A stretch of DNA of 28,900 nt from Actinomycetes bacterium (GCA_029779995.1 JAKOZM010000289.1:1-28900); one strand, 5' to 3'. Shown: positions 1 through 9,570, counted from the first letter of the stretch. The notes: generated by a model not told the origin, from the sequence alone. Numbers and translations are program-made.

Positions 1-1269
1 AGCCAGCAGAACCACCATGACCAGCAGGACCACGATGGCCACGCCAGAGCCGGTGCCCAGCGGCACAGCCTGCCGGCGCACCAGATCGGGGGAGTCGACG
101 ACCAGTACATCGTGGGACTGCTGCGCGCTGTCGAGCGCCGACCACGGCCCCTCGACCAGCAATGTGTCGCCAGGTTCGATGCGCACCGGGTAGCCGCCCA
201 GATCGGAGCCGTTGCGGGTCATGGCCAGCACAATCAGGGAGCCTTTGATCACCTGACTCGGGCCGATCTTCTCGCCCGCCAGCTCCGAACGCGGCGGAAT
301 GAGGACCTCTGCTGCGCCGGACTTCCGGGACATGATCGATCGCTCCACGTCAGCGGCCGTCCGCACCGCCTCGACGGTCAGTCCATGGTCTAGTGCATAC
401 CGTGAGATCACATCGACATCGCCGACTGCGGTCAGCCGGTCACCAGCCTCGATGTGGCCCTCGGAGGTTGGTTGGTCCTTCGTCCCCTCGGTCACGGTGA
501 TGATGCGCATGCCTTGGTACCCCGATAGGTCCCAGCCGACGCGCAGCCTCCCGATTTCGGCGGACGCGGTGCCCACCCGCAGGTGGACCACGTTGTCCAG
601 TGAATAGGACTCGACCAGCGTTCGTGCCAGCCCGGACAGGTTGGGCGGGGCAGTCTCGGACTGCCGGTCCGGGACCAACCGGTCGCCGAACAGCAGCACG
701 ATCGCGATGGTACCGACCACAACAGGAATCCCGACCAGGGCGAACTCCGCGAAACCGAATGCACCCACCCCGGCGTCGGCGGCTGCCTCCGAGATCACCA
801 CATTGACCGGACTGCCGGTCAGCAGCAGCAACCCGCCCGCACTGCCAGCAAAGGCCAGCGGCATCAGCAGCCGCGACGGTGGGTAGGAGCGCCGCAGCGC
901 CATGACGACGACCATGGGGAGCAAGGCGGCCACCGAGCCGTTCAGCCCGATCAATGCAGTCAGGCCGGCAGCCAGCAGCATCGTGAGTAGCAGAAGGCGC
1001 CGCATGGTCCCCGCGCGAGTGACCAAGGACTGACCTAGCCAGGTGGTGACACCGCTGGCGTCCAAGCCCTCGCTGACGATGAACAATGCAGCGATCAGCA
1101 GGACCGCGGGATCGGCGAATCCAGCCAACGCCTGCGGCAGTGTCAATACCCCGGTGCCGTACAGGGTGAGGGCGGCACCAACAGCCACGAGCTCAACGGG
1201 GAACCGGTTGCTGATGAACAGCACCACCACCCCGGCCAGGACCAGCAGCGTGATGGTCGAGTCGGTCAT
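1..1269 (-). CDS. SLC13/DASS-type permease with two RCK_C domains (partial, 3' end off window)
   Basis: Integral membrane protein, probably an anion or carboxylate permease of the ArsB/NhaD/SLC13 (CitMHS-like) superfamily. I translated the minus strand from the ATG at 1267-1269; the frame stays open to base 1, giving 423 visible residues. Residues 1 to about 200 hold hydrophobic helices with loop motifs usual for the family (an FADPAVLLIA stretch near residue 51 and LLTGSPVNVVISEA near 150). Residues about 220-295 and 317-394 look like two TrkA-C/RCK_C regulatory domains in the central loop, and hydrophobic sequence resumes near 405. The ATG overlaps the stop of the upstream YfcC-like gene (ATGA, 1266-1269), so the two are probably co-translated with arcA. 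The substrate cannot be read from sequence. The operon suggests arginine/ornithine catabolism, but this family mostly carries carboxylates or sulfate. Confidence 0.82.
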   Translation of the reverse strand, partial: MTDSTITLLVLAGVVVLFISNRFPVELVAVGAALTLYGTGVLTLPQALAGFADPAVLLIAALFIVSEGLDASGVTTWLGQSLVTRAGTMRRLLLLTMLLAAGLTALIGLNGSVAALLPMVVVMALRRSYPPSRLLMPLAFAGSAGGLLLLTGSPVNVVISEAAADAGVGAFGFAEFALVGIPVVVGTIAIVLLFGDRLVPDRQSETAPPNLSGLARTLVESYSLDNVVHLRVGTASAEIGRLRVGWDLSGYQGMRIITVTEGTKDQPTSEGHIEAGDRLTAVGDVDVISRYALDHGLTVEAVRTAADVERSIMSRKSGAAEVLIPPRSELAGEKIGPSQVIKGSLIVLAMTRNGSDLGGYPVRIEPGDTLLVEGPWSALDSAQQSHDVLVVDSPDLVRRQAVPLGTGSGVAIVVLLVMVVLLA

Positions 1270-2828
1270 CCCAGGCTGGCCGAGATCGCGATGACGATGG
1301 ACACCACGACGAACAGCCCGAGGATGAGCGGCCACACGAAGCGTAGGTACTTGTCGTACCCGACCTTGGCGATGGCCAAGCCGCCGACCACGACCACGCT
1401 GGTCGGCGACCACATCAGCGTCAGGCCATGGCCCATGATCCAGGCCGTTATGGTCGTGGACCGGGACACCTGCGCGAAGTCTGCCAGCGGCGCCAGCAGC
1501 GGCATCGCCAGCGCCGCGTGACCGCTACTGCTCGGGATCAGGAAGGCCAGCGGGATGTTGATGATGATCGTCACCACCGCGAAGAGTGCGGCACCCGCTC
1601 CGCTGACCAGGCTCTCCATGAAGTTCAGGATGGTCGCCAGCGTCTGGGTGTTGTTCATAATCACCGAGACGCCGCCGGCGAGCAGCACCACGAGTGCCGG
1701 ACCCATCATGTCTGAGGCGCCAACAGCGATCAGCCGGACGATCTCCTTTTCCTTCATGCGGGCCACCAGCCCGACCAGCAGCGAGGCCACGATGAACAAC
1801 ATCGCCAGTTGCGGGAACCACCAGTCGAGTTGGAACGCGAACGGTTCGGCACTCGTCTCGTGTTCGTAGAGGTACTCCGCGGGCCCCGTGGTACCACCGA
1901 ACAGGCTGGACCATGGGATGACCGAGTAGATCATCAGAGCAAAGGCGAACACGGTGATGACCAGCACCCACTTCTGCGTACCCGTGAGTTGAGCTTCCAC
2001 GTTGCCGTGTTCCAGGTCGTCGGCCGCCTGGTCAGTGGCTGTCTCGTCGTCGGGATCGTCCCAGCCGACCAGTGACGCCGAAGGGTCCTTGCGGACCTTG
2101 GCGGCGTAGCGCAAGACCCAGCCCACCGACATCGCCGTGATGATGACCCACAGGATGAGTCGCAGCAGGATGCCGTCGCCGATCCCGACCCCCGCCTCGC
2201 CAGCCGCGACGCCGATCGAGAAGGGGTTGACGGTCGCTCCCATCACGCCGGCCAGTGCTCCAATGATGATCATTGCTGAGGTGGTCAGGCGGTCATAGCC
2301 CAGCGCGGCCATCAGCGGGATGAATAGGGCGTAGAAGCCCAGCGTCTCCACCGAGAAGCCCATGGTGGAGCCGAGCAGGGAGAACAGCACCATCACGGCC
2401 GTGATCAACAGCCAGCCCTTGCTGCGCAGCCGGTTGGCCAGCTGCGCGACCGCGACCTCGAGGCTCTTCGTGGCGAAGGACACCGAGATGAAGGCGCCGA
2501 TCGCCATGATGAACACGATGACCCCGATCTGACCGAACATCCGGCCGACGGTCTCGGTGTCCACGAAATCGGTCTCGAGGTTGAACAGACCGTAGATGCC
2601 GTTGATCGGGGAGAGCAGCAGTTGCTGGACGGACTCACCGAAGGTCAGCGGTGATGGCACCTGCTGGTAGGTGCCAGGCAGAGGGGCGCCGTCGGCATCG
2701 AGGCTGTACTTGCCGGACGGGATGAAGAGCGCGGCAAACCAGACCAGGAACGTGACGATGGCCAGCGTGGTGACCGCTGACGGGAACTCGAACTTCTTCT
2801 TCTGTTTCTCCCGCACCTGCTCAGCCAT
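1266..2828 (-). CDS. YfcC/DcuC-family carrier, probable arginine/ornithine or basic amino acid transporter
   Basis: A polytopic membrane protein of 520 residues from the ATG at 2826-2828, resembling the YfcC family (DcuC superfamily, PF03606). It opens with a charged cytosolic tail and a KFEFPSAVTTL segment, then a helix ending at FIPSGKY, which is characteristic of YfcC-type carriers. More than ten hydrophobic segments follow, with a hydrophilic loop rich in Asp/Glu at about 255-285. An in-frame TTG at 2835-2837 would add three residues; I prefer the ATG, although its ribosome site is weak (GTAGGT about 10 bases upstream). The gene begins about 10 bases after the arcA stop. YfcC-like carriers recur beside arginine deiminase genes and are thought to exchange arginine and ornithine/citrulline; the role here is inferred from that context. 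It overlaps the SLC13-like gene by four bases. Confidence 0.85.
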   Translation of the reverse strand: MAEQVREKQKKKFEFPSAVTTLAIVTFLVWFAALFIPSGKYSLDADGAPLPGTYQQVPSPLTFGESVQQLLLSPINGIYGLFNLETDFVDTETVGRMFGQIGVIVFIMAIGAFISVSFATKSLEVAVAQLANRLRSKGWLLITAVMVLFSLLGSTMGFSVETLGFYALFIPLMAALGYDRLTTSAMIIIGALAGVMGATVNPFSIGVAAGEAGVGIGDGILLRLILWVIITAMSVGWVLRYAAKVRKDPSASLVGWDDPDDETATDQAADDLEHGNVEAQLTGTQKWVLVITVFAFALMIYSVIPWSSLFGGTTGPAEYLYEHETSAEPFAFQLDWWFPQLAMLFIVASLLVGLVARMKEKEIVRLIAVGASDMMGPALVVLLAGGVSVIMNNTQTLATILNFMESLVSGAGAALFAVVTIIINIPLAFLIPSSSGHAALAMPLLAPLADFAQVSRSTTITAWIMGHGLTLMWSPTSVVVVGGLAIAKVGYDKYLRFVWPLILGLFVVVSIVIAISASLG

Positions 2829-2838
2829 GATCGTCAAC

Positions 2839-4152
<1,314 letters not shown>

Positions 4153-4222
4153 TCACAAGTTCGCCAGCATTCAGCCGCTGGTGGCGTCCTGTTCACTCAA
4201 TCCGTCGAAGGGGAAGAACCTC

Positions 4223-5290
4223 GTGTGGCACCTCGATATCCCCTGCTCGTCCGAGTTGCGTCATATGGCAGAACTGCGTGACACACAGGTCGCATCTGTT
4301 TATCTGCCCACCACTCCGGTGAGCCCGCAGGCACGCCAGGATGCGACCGTGTTCAGCAATCTTATTGGCGCCATCGACGAACCTGCCATCGCCGAACTGC
4401 TCGGGGACCTTGTGGACGACGAAGCCTTCTGGGACAGCCAAGGACACGGGTTGGGCGTCATCGCGACGCCGCAGCGGATGTGGATCTACCGACTTCCCTC
4501 TCAGGTCGACGCAGTCGTGCAGGTTGCCGACCGGGCGAAGATCCTGCCTTTGGTGGGGGCTGCCAGCAAGATTCGTTCCTGCCACGTGCTGGTTCTCTCC
4601 GAAGGTGGTGCCCGATTGATCGACGTGTCGCAGGAACTGCCGCCGCAGGAGATCCGCGTGGCCGACATGCCCAAGGACGCGGCCAGCCACGCCGGCAAGG
4701 CCAGCATCGGTGACCGATCGCACTCGGGCCGCTTGGTCGGTTCGGAGGGGAAGAAGGTGCACATCCGCAGTTACGCGCGCGCTGTGGACGATGCCCTGCG
4801 TCCCCTGCTGCATGGTGACGACCAGCCGCTGGTACTCATCGCTACCGAGCCTGTTGCCTCGATCTTCCGCAGCGTGTGTTCGTACCCGCATCTGGTCGAC
4901 GTCGGTGTCGAGGCAAACGGCGACAAGATGACAGAGGTGGAGATCGCCGAGGCGGTCGCGCCGGTGTTGCTTGCGGTGCAGCGGCAGCGCGCGACTGAGC
5001 TGGCCGACCTTGTGGACCAGCGCCGCGGTCAGCAGCGAGTACTGAGCGACCTGGCCGACGTTGCCCGGGCGGCAACGATGGGTGCAGTGGACACACTGAT
5101 CGTGGACCGGTTGGCCAACGAGGGTGGCAGCGTCGATGAGGCGGGGAACCTGGTGCTCGAGGACGGCGGGATCAACGTCGTCGATGAGGTCGCACGCCGG
5201 GTGCTGACCAATGGTGGCCGGGTGCTGGCCCTCGACGAGGACGACCTGCCTGGTGCGAGCGTCACAGCTGTGCTTCGCTGGACTGTGTGA
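4223..5290 (+). CDS. baeRF-like protein (bacterial archaeo-eukaryotic release factor family)
   Basis: A soluble protein of 355 residues resembling the baeRF families, bacterial relatives of archaeal/eukaryotic release factor aRF1/eRF1 and Pelota, suspected of acting in ribosome rescue or translation quality control. Evidence is the N-terminal layout: a helix with ELRHMAELRD, then strand ASVYLPTTP, a GVIATPQRMWIYRLP strand pair near residue 85, and C-terminal alternating segments ending in LIVDRLANEGG and GGRVLALDEDDLPG, as in eL30-like/AANH-type folds. I chose GTG at 4223 because GAAGGGGAA lies 7-15 bases upstream and the preceding helix is part of the family fold; an ATG at 4265 is the alternative. 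The frame is open upstream to 3794 but that part is antisense to arcA. The stop overlaps the next gene start (GTGA). Family recognition is by eye. Confidence 0.62.
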   Translation: MWHLDIPCSSELRHMAELRDTQVASVYLPTTPVSPQARQDATVFSNLIGAIDEPAIAELLGDLVDDEAFWDSQGHGLGVIATPQRMWIYRLPSQVDAVVQVADRAKILPLVGAASKIRSCHVLVLSEGGARLIDVSQELPPQEIRVADMPKDAASHAGKASIGDRSHSGRLVGSEGKKVHIRSYARAVDDALRPLLHGDDQPLVLIATEPVASIFRSVCSYPHLVDVGVEANGDKMTEVEIAEAVAPVLLAVQRQRATELADLVDQRRGQQRVLSDLADVARAATMGAVDTLIVDRLANEGGSVDEAGNLVLEDGGINVVDEVARRVLTNGGRVLALDEDDLPGASVTAVLRWTV

Positions 5291-5535
5291 GTTTCGACGA
5301 CGACTGGGTGAGTGACGCCGCGCACAGGGAGCAGTCTGCGCGCGACCGGGATCTCGAAGCCAAGCGTGCACGGTGGGCGCAGCAAGACCGGGCCGATCTG
5401 CAGGGCCGTGGAGAGGCCGTGAAGCGCGCGGCCAGGGCGCGCCGGACCGAGCGGTGGCGCAAGTCATGGCCGTGGCTGGTGTTCTTCGGGGTGGCTGCGC
5501 TTCTCATCGGTGTGTCGCGGCTGCTGGGGTTTTAG
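5287..5535 (+). CDS. Small single-helix membrane protein
   Basis: An 82-residue protein I do not recognise. It starts at a GTG that overlaps the stop of the baeRF-like gene (GTGA, 5287-5290), so it is very probably translated by coupling. Residues 1-57 are highly charged, dominated by Arg, Ala, Asp and Glu, and probably a long helix. Residues about 58-80 form one hydrophobic helix (WPWLVFFGVAALLIGVSRLL) at the extreme C-terminus, so it is likely a tail-anchored or single-pass protein with the charged part in the cytoplasm. Its last four bases overlap the convergent J-domain gene on the other strand. Confidence 0.7.
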   Translation: MSFDDDWVSDAAHREQSARDRDLEAKRARWAQQDRADLQGRGEAVKRAARARRTERWRKSWPWLVFFGVAALLIGVSRLLGF

Positions 5536-5966
5536 CGTCGACTCCGGGTGCGAGCGACCACCCACCAAGAGATCGCCCCAAAGACCGCGAGGCTTGCCGC
5601 GAACACCGGCAGGAAGTAGGGCCCAGCGATCGTTGAGAGCATGAAGATCGCCCCAGACACGGGCAGGATCCAGTAGAGCGCCCGCCGCGAACCCCAGATG
5701 TTGGGCGGGGGTGCTGGAGCATGGGCGTGCCTGTCGTAGTGGTCGACGTAGAGCACGTGCTCGTCGGTGGGAAGGTAGGGGTTGGGCAGGGCACCGCTGG
5801 CGTACGCGCTGGCCCGCTTCGCCGCCGCGGCCAAGTCCCGGAAGGCCGCCTCGTCGCCGCCGGCATCCGGGTGCAGGCGCCGTGCGGCGGCTCGGTAGGC
5901 GGCCTTCACGTCGGCCTCGCTGGCTGTGGGCGCAAGGCCCAGCACGGCGAACGGGTCTGGCGCCAT
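5532..5966 (-). CDS. Membrane-anchored J-domain (DnaJ-like) protein
   Basis: A 144-residue protein with an N-terminal J-domain (about residues 4-60) carrying the essential HPD motif at 32-34, preceded by the basic helix II (VKAAYRAAARRL). It therefore should stimulate an Hsp70 (DnaK) ATPase, with the action tethered to the membrane. A Pro/His-rich linker at about 72-92 leads to two hydrophobic segments (about 95-115 and 118-137) and an Arg-rich tail. No Gly/Phe or zinc-finger region is present, so it is a class III J-protein. The ATG is at 5964-5966, seven bases after the stop of the truncated ATPase remnant on the same strand. It converges tail-to-tail with the small membrane protein, overlapping by four bases. 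Confidence 0.85.
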   Translation of the reverse strand: MAPDPFAVLGLAPTASEADVKAAYRAAARRLHPDAGGDEAAFRDLAAAAKRASAYASGALPNPYLPTDEHVLYVDHYDRHAHAPAPPPNIWGSRRALYWILPVSGAIFMLSTIAGPYFLPVFAASLAVFGAISWWVVARTRSRR

Positions 5967-5973
5967 GCCCCCA

Positions 5974-6294
5974 CTATGCGCCGACCGGCTGCCCGCGGCC
6001 AGAGGGGCGAGCGCGACCTACGGCTTTGTCGACCTCGATCACGACGACCGGAACCAGCGCCAGCCCCGCGGCGATCAACCACTGGCCCCCGGTGAGTGGC
6101 ACCGTATCCAGGATGACGTTGAGCATCTGCCATTGCACTGCGAACCAGCTCAGCACGATCGGCACGAGCAGCCACAGGTAGTACGGCAGGTACGGGCCGA
6201 CCCACAACGGGATCAGAGCCCGGCGCACTGCCGCGGCGATCAGCACAGTCGTCAGGCACGTCGTCAAGAACGCGGTCGTCTGCGCCGGCCCGTT
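5974..6294 (-). pseudogene. 3' remnant of a P-type cation-transporting ATPase (Cation_ATPase_C domain)
   Basis: The visible protein segment (about 105 residues) matches the C-terminal membrane domain of Ca2+/cation P-type ATPases: a TTAFLTTCL helix, a WLLVPIVLSWFAVQWQML helix, an amphipathic ILDTVPLTGGQWL segment and a last helix ending VVIEVDKAV. Everything before it (actuator, phosphorylation and nucleotide domains, including the DKTGT loop) is absent. Upstream of about 6294 the DNA instead reads on the opposite strand as a TauD C-terminus. The frame stays open to 6387, but those extra 31 codons are antisense to the tauD remnant. A cation ATPase cannot work from this piece. I interpret it as one side of a deletion or misjoin scar. 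A small protein could still be made, but I see no convincing start. Confidence 0.72.
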
Positions 6295-6583
6295 CACCCC
6301 GTCCGCACCGCGAGCGGGGCGCAAGAGCCTGTTCGTCAACGCGGGCTTCACCCGGCGCATCGAGGCACTGTCCGAGGCTGAGAGCAAACACCTGCTGGAG
6401 ATCTTCTACGCGCACATCACCAAGCCGGAGCACACGGTACGCATTCAGTGGCAGCCCGGTGACGTGGCCTTCTGGGACAACCGCAGCACGGTCCACTACG
6501 CGACGTACGACTATCCGGGGTTCCACTGGGTCATGCAGCGGGTGACTCTGGCCGGGGACGCGCCGGTTGGGGCCGTGCACTGA
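6295..6583 (+). pseudogene. 3' remnant of a TauD/TfdA-family dioxygenase, frameshifted
   Basis: Reading the plus strand, 6317-6583 encodes the C-terminal end of a taurine dioxygenase-type Fe(II)/2-oxoglutarate enzyme: GRKSLFVNAGFTRRI, then ITKPEHTVRIQWQPGDVAFW, a DNRSTVHYATYDY segment carrying the distal iron-binding His, and a final VMQRVTL strand, ending at TGA 6581-6583. Just before it, 6295-6309 encodes HPVRT in a different frame, matching the HPVVRTHPETGRKSL segment of intact TauD with a few bases lost. The N-terminal two thirds, including the HxD iron ligands, are missing and the junction abuts an ATPase remnant on the other strand. The next gene is an intact TauE/SafE exporter, so this was probably a sulfonate-utilisation pair (TauD releases sulfite, TauE exports it). 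Confidence 0.8.
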
Positions 6584-6604
6584 AGGCGTAGGTTCACCCT
6601 TAGC

Positions 6605-7375
6605 GTGGAATGGGTCTTCGGTTTCCTGGCCGGTGTGGTGATCGCTGCGGTCACCACTCCGGTAGGCGTCTCCGGCGCCGTGTTCCTCCTACCGTTCCAG
6701 TTGACGGTTCTCGGGGTCCCCAGCCCCGCGGTCACGCCGACAAACCTGTTGTACAACGTGGTCTCGGTGCCCGGTGGATTGTTGCGCTACTCGCGCACCG
6801 GCACCTTGCGGTCTCCTTTGACGGTGTCGATCCTGCTGGGGACCGTGCCCGGGGTCGTGGTGGGAGCCCTCGTGCGGGTCTTCGTGCTGCCTGACGGTGC
6901 CGCTTTTCGCTTGCTCGTGGCCGCCCTGTTGCTGCCGTTGGGGGTGTGGTTGCTGTTACGTGGTCAGCCCGCGGGGGATGAGCGGTATGTTTCGCCGGCC
7001 CTGGTCAGTGCTTTGGGCCTGGCGGCTGGACTCGTGGGAGGTGTCTACGGCATCGGGGGTGGCGCACTGCTCGCGCCCATCCTGGTGGGACTGGGATGCA
7101 GCGCGATCCGAGTCGCGCCCGCAACGCTGGTAGCCACCTTCGTGACCTCCGCTGTGGGAGTCGTGACCTACCTGGTCCTCGGTTGGCTGGGCCACCCGCA
7201 AGCCGCACCGATCTGGGGCATCGCGTTGGCGTGCGGACTGGGTGGCCTGATCGGTGGTTACGCCGGGGCGGCCATACAACCTCGCGTCTCCGGTCGACTC
7301 CTGCGCAGGTTGCTCGGGGCTGTCAGCGTCGCGCTGGCGATCGCCTACCTGGCGATGTCGCTCGGCTGGTCGTGA
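6605..7375 (+). CDS. TauE/SafE (TSUP, DUF81) family sulfite/organic-anion exporter
   Basis: A 256-residue integral membrane protein with about eight hydrophobic helices and an internal repeat, typical of the TSUP family (PF01925). The N-terminal half has TTPVGVSGAVFLLPFQ and the C-terminal half GGVYGIGGGALLAPILV, the paired glycine-rich helices that mark this family, followed by a GGLIGGYAGAAI motif. Members export sulfite or sulfoacetate or take up organosulfur compounds. The GTG start at 6605 lies 22 bases after the stop of the tauD remnant, so the substrate was probably sulfite released from taurine or another sulfonate. With the dioxygenase broken, its present substrate is open. The next gene, a patatin-like lipase, follows after about 50 bases on the same strand. 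Confidence 0.9.
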   Translation: MEWVFGFLAGVVIAAVTTPVGVSGAVFLLPFQLTVLGVPSPAVTPTNLLYNVVSVPGGLLRYSRTGTLRSPLTVSILLGTVPGVVVGALVRVFVLPDGAAFRLLVAALLLPLGVWLLLRGQPAGDERYVSPALVSALGLAAGLVGGVYGIGGGALLAPILVGLGCSAIRVAPATLVATFVTSAVGVVTYLVLGWLGHPQAAPIWGIALACGLGGLIGGYAGAAIQPRVSGRLLRRLLGAVSVALAIAYLAMSLGWS

Positions 7376-7424
7376 TGGTCATGCAGCGTGGCTCTTGCAA
7401 TCGGAGCGTGACATATTGTCGTGC

Positions 7425-8318
7425 ATGCGGGTCGGACTGGCACTGGGCGGCGGTGGACTCACGGGCACGGCCTTCCATGCCGGGGTTCTGACGGCACTCG
7501 CCAGCTATTTCGACGCTCGTGAAGCGGACTTGATCGTGGGGACCTCCGCGGGCTCCACGTCGGCGGCGCTGATGCGATCGGGCTTCCCCCCGGGCGATTA
7601 CGTCGCACGGGTTTGTGGCCAGCGTCTGTCGGCGGAAGGCCGCCGTATCCTGGGCGCGCTGCCACCGTTGGCCGCGCCCAAGGACGCCGGTCCTCGCGTC
7701 GCGCGGCCAGCCTCGGTAGAGGTCCTGCGCCACGTCGCGATGCGGCCGTGGCGTTATCCACCCGGTGTATCTGTGTCGGGTCTGCTGCCTGCCGGAACCC
7801 GGCCCATGGATGGTGTGAACCTCTTCCGGGCGATCTTCGACGACTGGCCCGCCGATCCCACCTGGATCGTCACGTTGGACCTGGAGGCGGGTCGCCGGGT
7901 CGTCTTCGGCCGCGACCTGTTCGCCCCCGTCGCCGACGCGGTTGCAGCCTCCTGCGCGGTGCCGGGCTACTACGAGCCGGTCACCATCGAGGGTCGGCGT
8001 TATGTCGACGGCGGCGCCTGGTCGATGGTCAGTCTGGACCTGCTCGCTGATCAGAACCTGGACCTCATCATCTGCTCGGCCCCCATGTCCACCGCGGACT
8101 GGTTCGCGCGGGATTTCGGCAACGCGTCCAGAGTGCCCTGGCGCGCGCAACTGGACCGGGAACGCCGCAAGATCTCCGACCGGGTCATCATCGTGGCGCC
8201 GGACAAGACCATGCGCGCGGTCATGGGCAGTACCGCGATGGACGGCTCTCGCCGTGCGCCCGTCGCAAAGGCCGCACAGGAGTACGCAAGCGTTGTCTTT
8301 GAGCGGGCGGGGCTCTAG
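7425..8318 (+). CDS. Patatin-like phospholipase family protein
   Basis: A predicted serine acyl hydrolase of 297 residues in the patatin/RssA-like family. The oxyanion-hole loop GGGGLTG is at residues 8-14, the nucleophile elbow GTSAG at 39-43 (Ser41), and the catalytic Asp in DGG at 195-197, giving a complete Ser-Asp dyad. No signal peptide or clear membrane helix is seen, so it is probably cytosolic or peripheral, acting on lipid acyl esters. I start at the ATG at 7425, directly before the first beta strand; a TTG at 7416 with GGAG about 10 bases upstream would add three residues. A TATTGT hexamer a few bases before the ATG would also fit a leaderless transcript. The frame is open back to 7254, overlapping the exporter gene, without homology. 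Confidence 0.88.
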   Translation: MRVGLALGGGGLTGTAFHAGVLTALASYFDAREADLIVGTSAGSTSAALMRSGFPPGDYVARVCGQRLSAEGRRILGALPPLAAPKDAGPRVARPASVEVLRHVAMRPWRYPPGVSVSGLLPAGTRPMDGVNLFRAIFDDWPADPTWIVTLDLEAGRRVVFGRDLFAPVADAVAASCAVPGYYEPVTIEGRRYVDGGAWSMVSLDLLADQNLDLIICSAPMSTADWFARDFGNASRVPWRAQLDRERRKISDRVIIVAPDKTMRAVMGSTAMDGSRRAPVAKAAQEYASVVFERAGL

Positions 8319-8330
8319 GACTCTGCGCCC

Positions 8331-8965
8331 TCACGACAGTGCAGCGGATTCTCGCGGCCGAGGCGAGTACCTGCCAGACACGTGGTAGTTCAGTTCTGGC
8401 ATGGCGTGCTGCCAGCGCTGCGCACCCACCTCGGCCAGTAGGTCGGGAAGCATCTGGGCGGTAGCCAGCGCGTCCCCCAATGCGGTGTGGGCTCCGACGA
8501 CGTCCACGCCTGCCCACTGGCACACGGTGGCGAGTCTGTGGTTGGGCAACTGGAGGTTCTGCTGGGCAAGAGGCAAGGTGTCCAGAGCCGGCAGCCGGGG
8601 TACGCGGATCCGGCTGCGATGGAACTCGGCGCTCAGGAACGCCTCCTCAAAGCGGGCGTTGTGTGCCACCACGATCACACCGTCGAGCCAGGCCAGGATC
8701 GACCGGGCGATCTCCGGGAAGGTGGGAGCGTCGTGCAGCATGGCCGTGCGGATCCCGTGCACTGAAGTCGGTCCTGGCGCCGCAAGGGATTCACCAGAGT
8801 CTCGAAGACCCCCAACTCCCTGCCGAAGGCATCGCTGCGCACGATCGCGATCTCCACGATCCGATCCGTGCCGCGGGCGTCGAACCCCGTCGTCTCCAGA
8901 TCGATGACCGCGAACCCGCGATGTAGGTGAGAATGTGCGCCGGTGGGCGTCGGAAATGTGAACAT
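8331..8965 (-). pseudogene. DEDDh 3'-5' exonuclease (DnaQ/Pol III epsilon-like), single-base frameshift
   Basis: Two minus-strand frames together make one DnaQ-like exonuclease. From the ATG at 8963-8965 the first frame gives a normal N-terminus with Exo I motif FAVIDLETTGFD and continues to ETLVNP. The second frame resumes at PGPTSVHGI and carries Exo II (VVAHNARFEEAFL) and Exo III (HTALGDALATAQML with the catalytic His and Asp), ending at TGA 8331-8333. The frames switch within eight bases at 8778-8785, where nine would keep the frame, so one base appears to be missing. All DEDDh residues are otherwise present, hinting at a sequencing or assembly error or a very recent mutation. An intact protein would be about 211 residues, acting on single-stranded DNA or RNA ends. 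It is divergent from tspO. Confidence 0.85.
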
Positions 8966-9037
8966 GTGCCCCGCTCCTGTCTGTCGGAGCCGACCGTAGA
9001 TGGGGGTTGTGACAAGAAATCGGGGCAGAGTGTCCAC

Positions 9038-9508
9038 ATGGTGAAAACCCTGCTCGTAGCAACGAATCTGGGGATCCTGGCCATCTACGTGGTGGGCTCG
9101 GGTCTGTGGGTCTCCAGCGGTGGCGGCTACTACCGTTCGCTGGAACAACCGAGTTGGCAGCCGCCTGATGTGGTGTTCGGCATCGCCTGGCCGTACAACT
9201 TCGCGATGCTCGGCATCGTCGGCACGCTGGTGGTACTCAATTCGGGGGGTGGTGCCCGCGCAGTGTGGCTCGGTTGTTTCGCGGCCAGCGTGGTGGCGGC
9301 GTTGGCCTGGGCGAACCTCTTCTACATCCAGCAGAACCCGGCCGCCTCGGCGATCGCGTTGACTATTGCGGCAGCGCTGACCATACCCATGGTGGTTGTG
9401 GCGTTCAGGTACAACGTGTGGGCGGGGGTGGCCATGCTTCCCTACCTGGCATGGCTGTGTGTCGCCACGTCGCTGGCATATGGTTACGCCGCGCTCAACC
9501 CGAGTTGA
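9038..9508 (+). CDS. tspO: TspO/MBR family membrane protein
   Basis: A 156-residue membrane protein of the tryptophan-rich sensory protein / mitochondrial benzodiazepine receptor family, which binds porphyrins and cholesterol-like ligands and is linked to tetrapyrrole handling and stress. The signature is PSWQPPDVVFGIAWPYNF near residues 32-50, matching the conserved WxPPxxxFxxxW loop, and five hydrophobic helices can be counted. The ATG at 9038 places the first helix at the N-terminus; the frame is open back to 8927 but that part overlaps the exonuclease. The ribosome site is weak (GGGGCAG). It is divergent from the exonuclease, leaving 72 bases for both promoters. No tetrapyrrole gene is adjacent. 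Confidence 0.9.
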   Translation: MVKTLLVATNLGILAIYVVGSGLWVSSGGGYYRSLEQPSWQPPDVVFGIAWPYNFAMLGIVGTLVVLNSGGGARAVWLGCFAASVVAALAWANLFYIQQNPAASAIALTIAAALTIPMVVVAFRYNVWAGVAMLPYLAWLCVATSLAYGYAALNPS

Positions 9509-9570
9509 GCTGGTGATACCTGCTGGCTACCGACGCTGCTGTCCGAGCGGTGAAGATCGCCGCCGGGATG

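Noticed and set aside
4193..5467. A 424-codon open frame on the minus strand across the baeRF-like gene
   Set aside because: Shadow frame of a GC-rich gene; low-complexity His/Arg/Asp composition and no recognisable domain.
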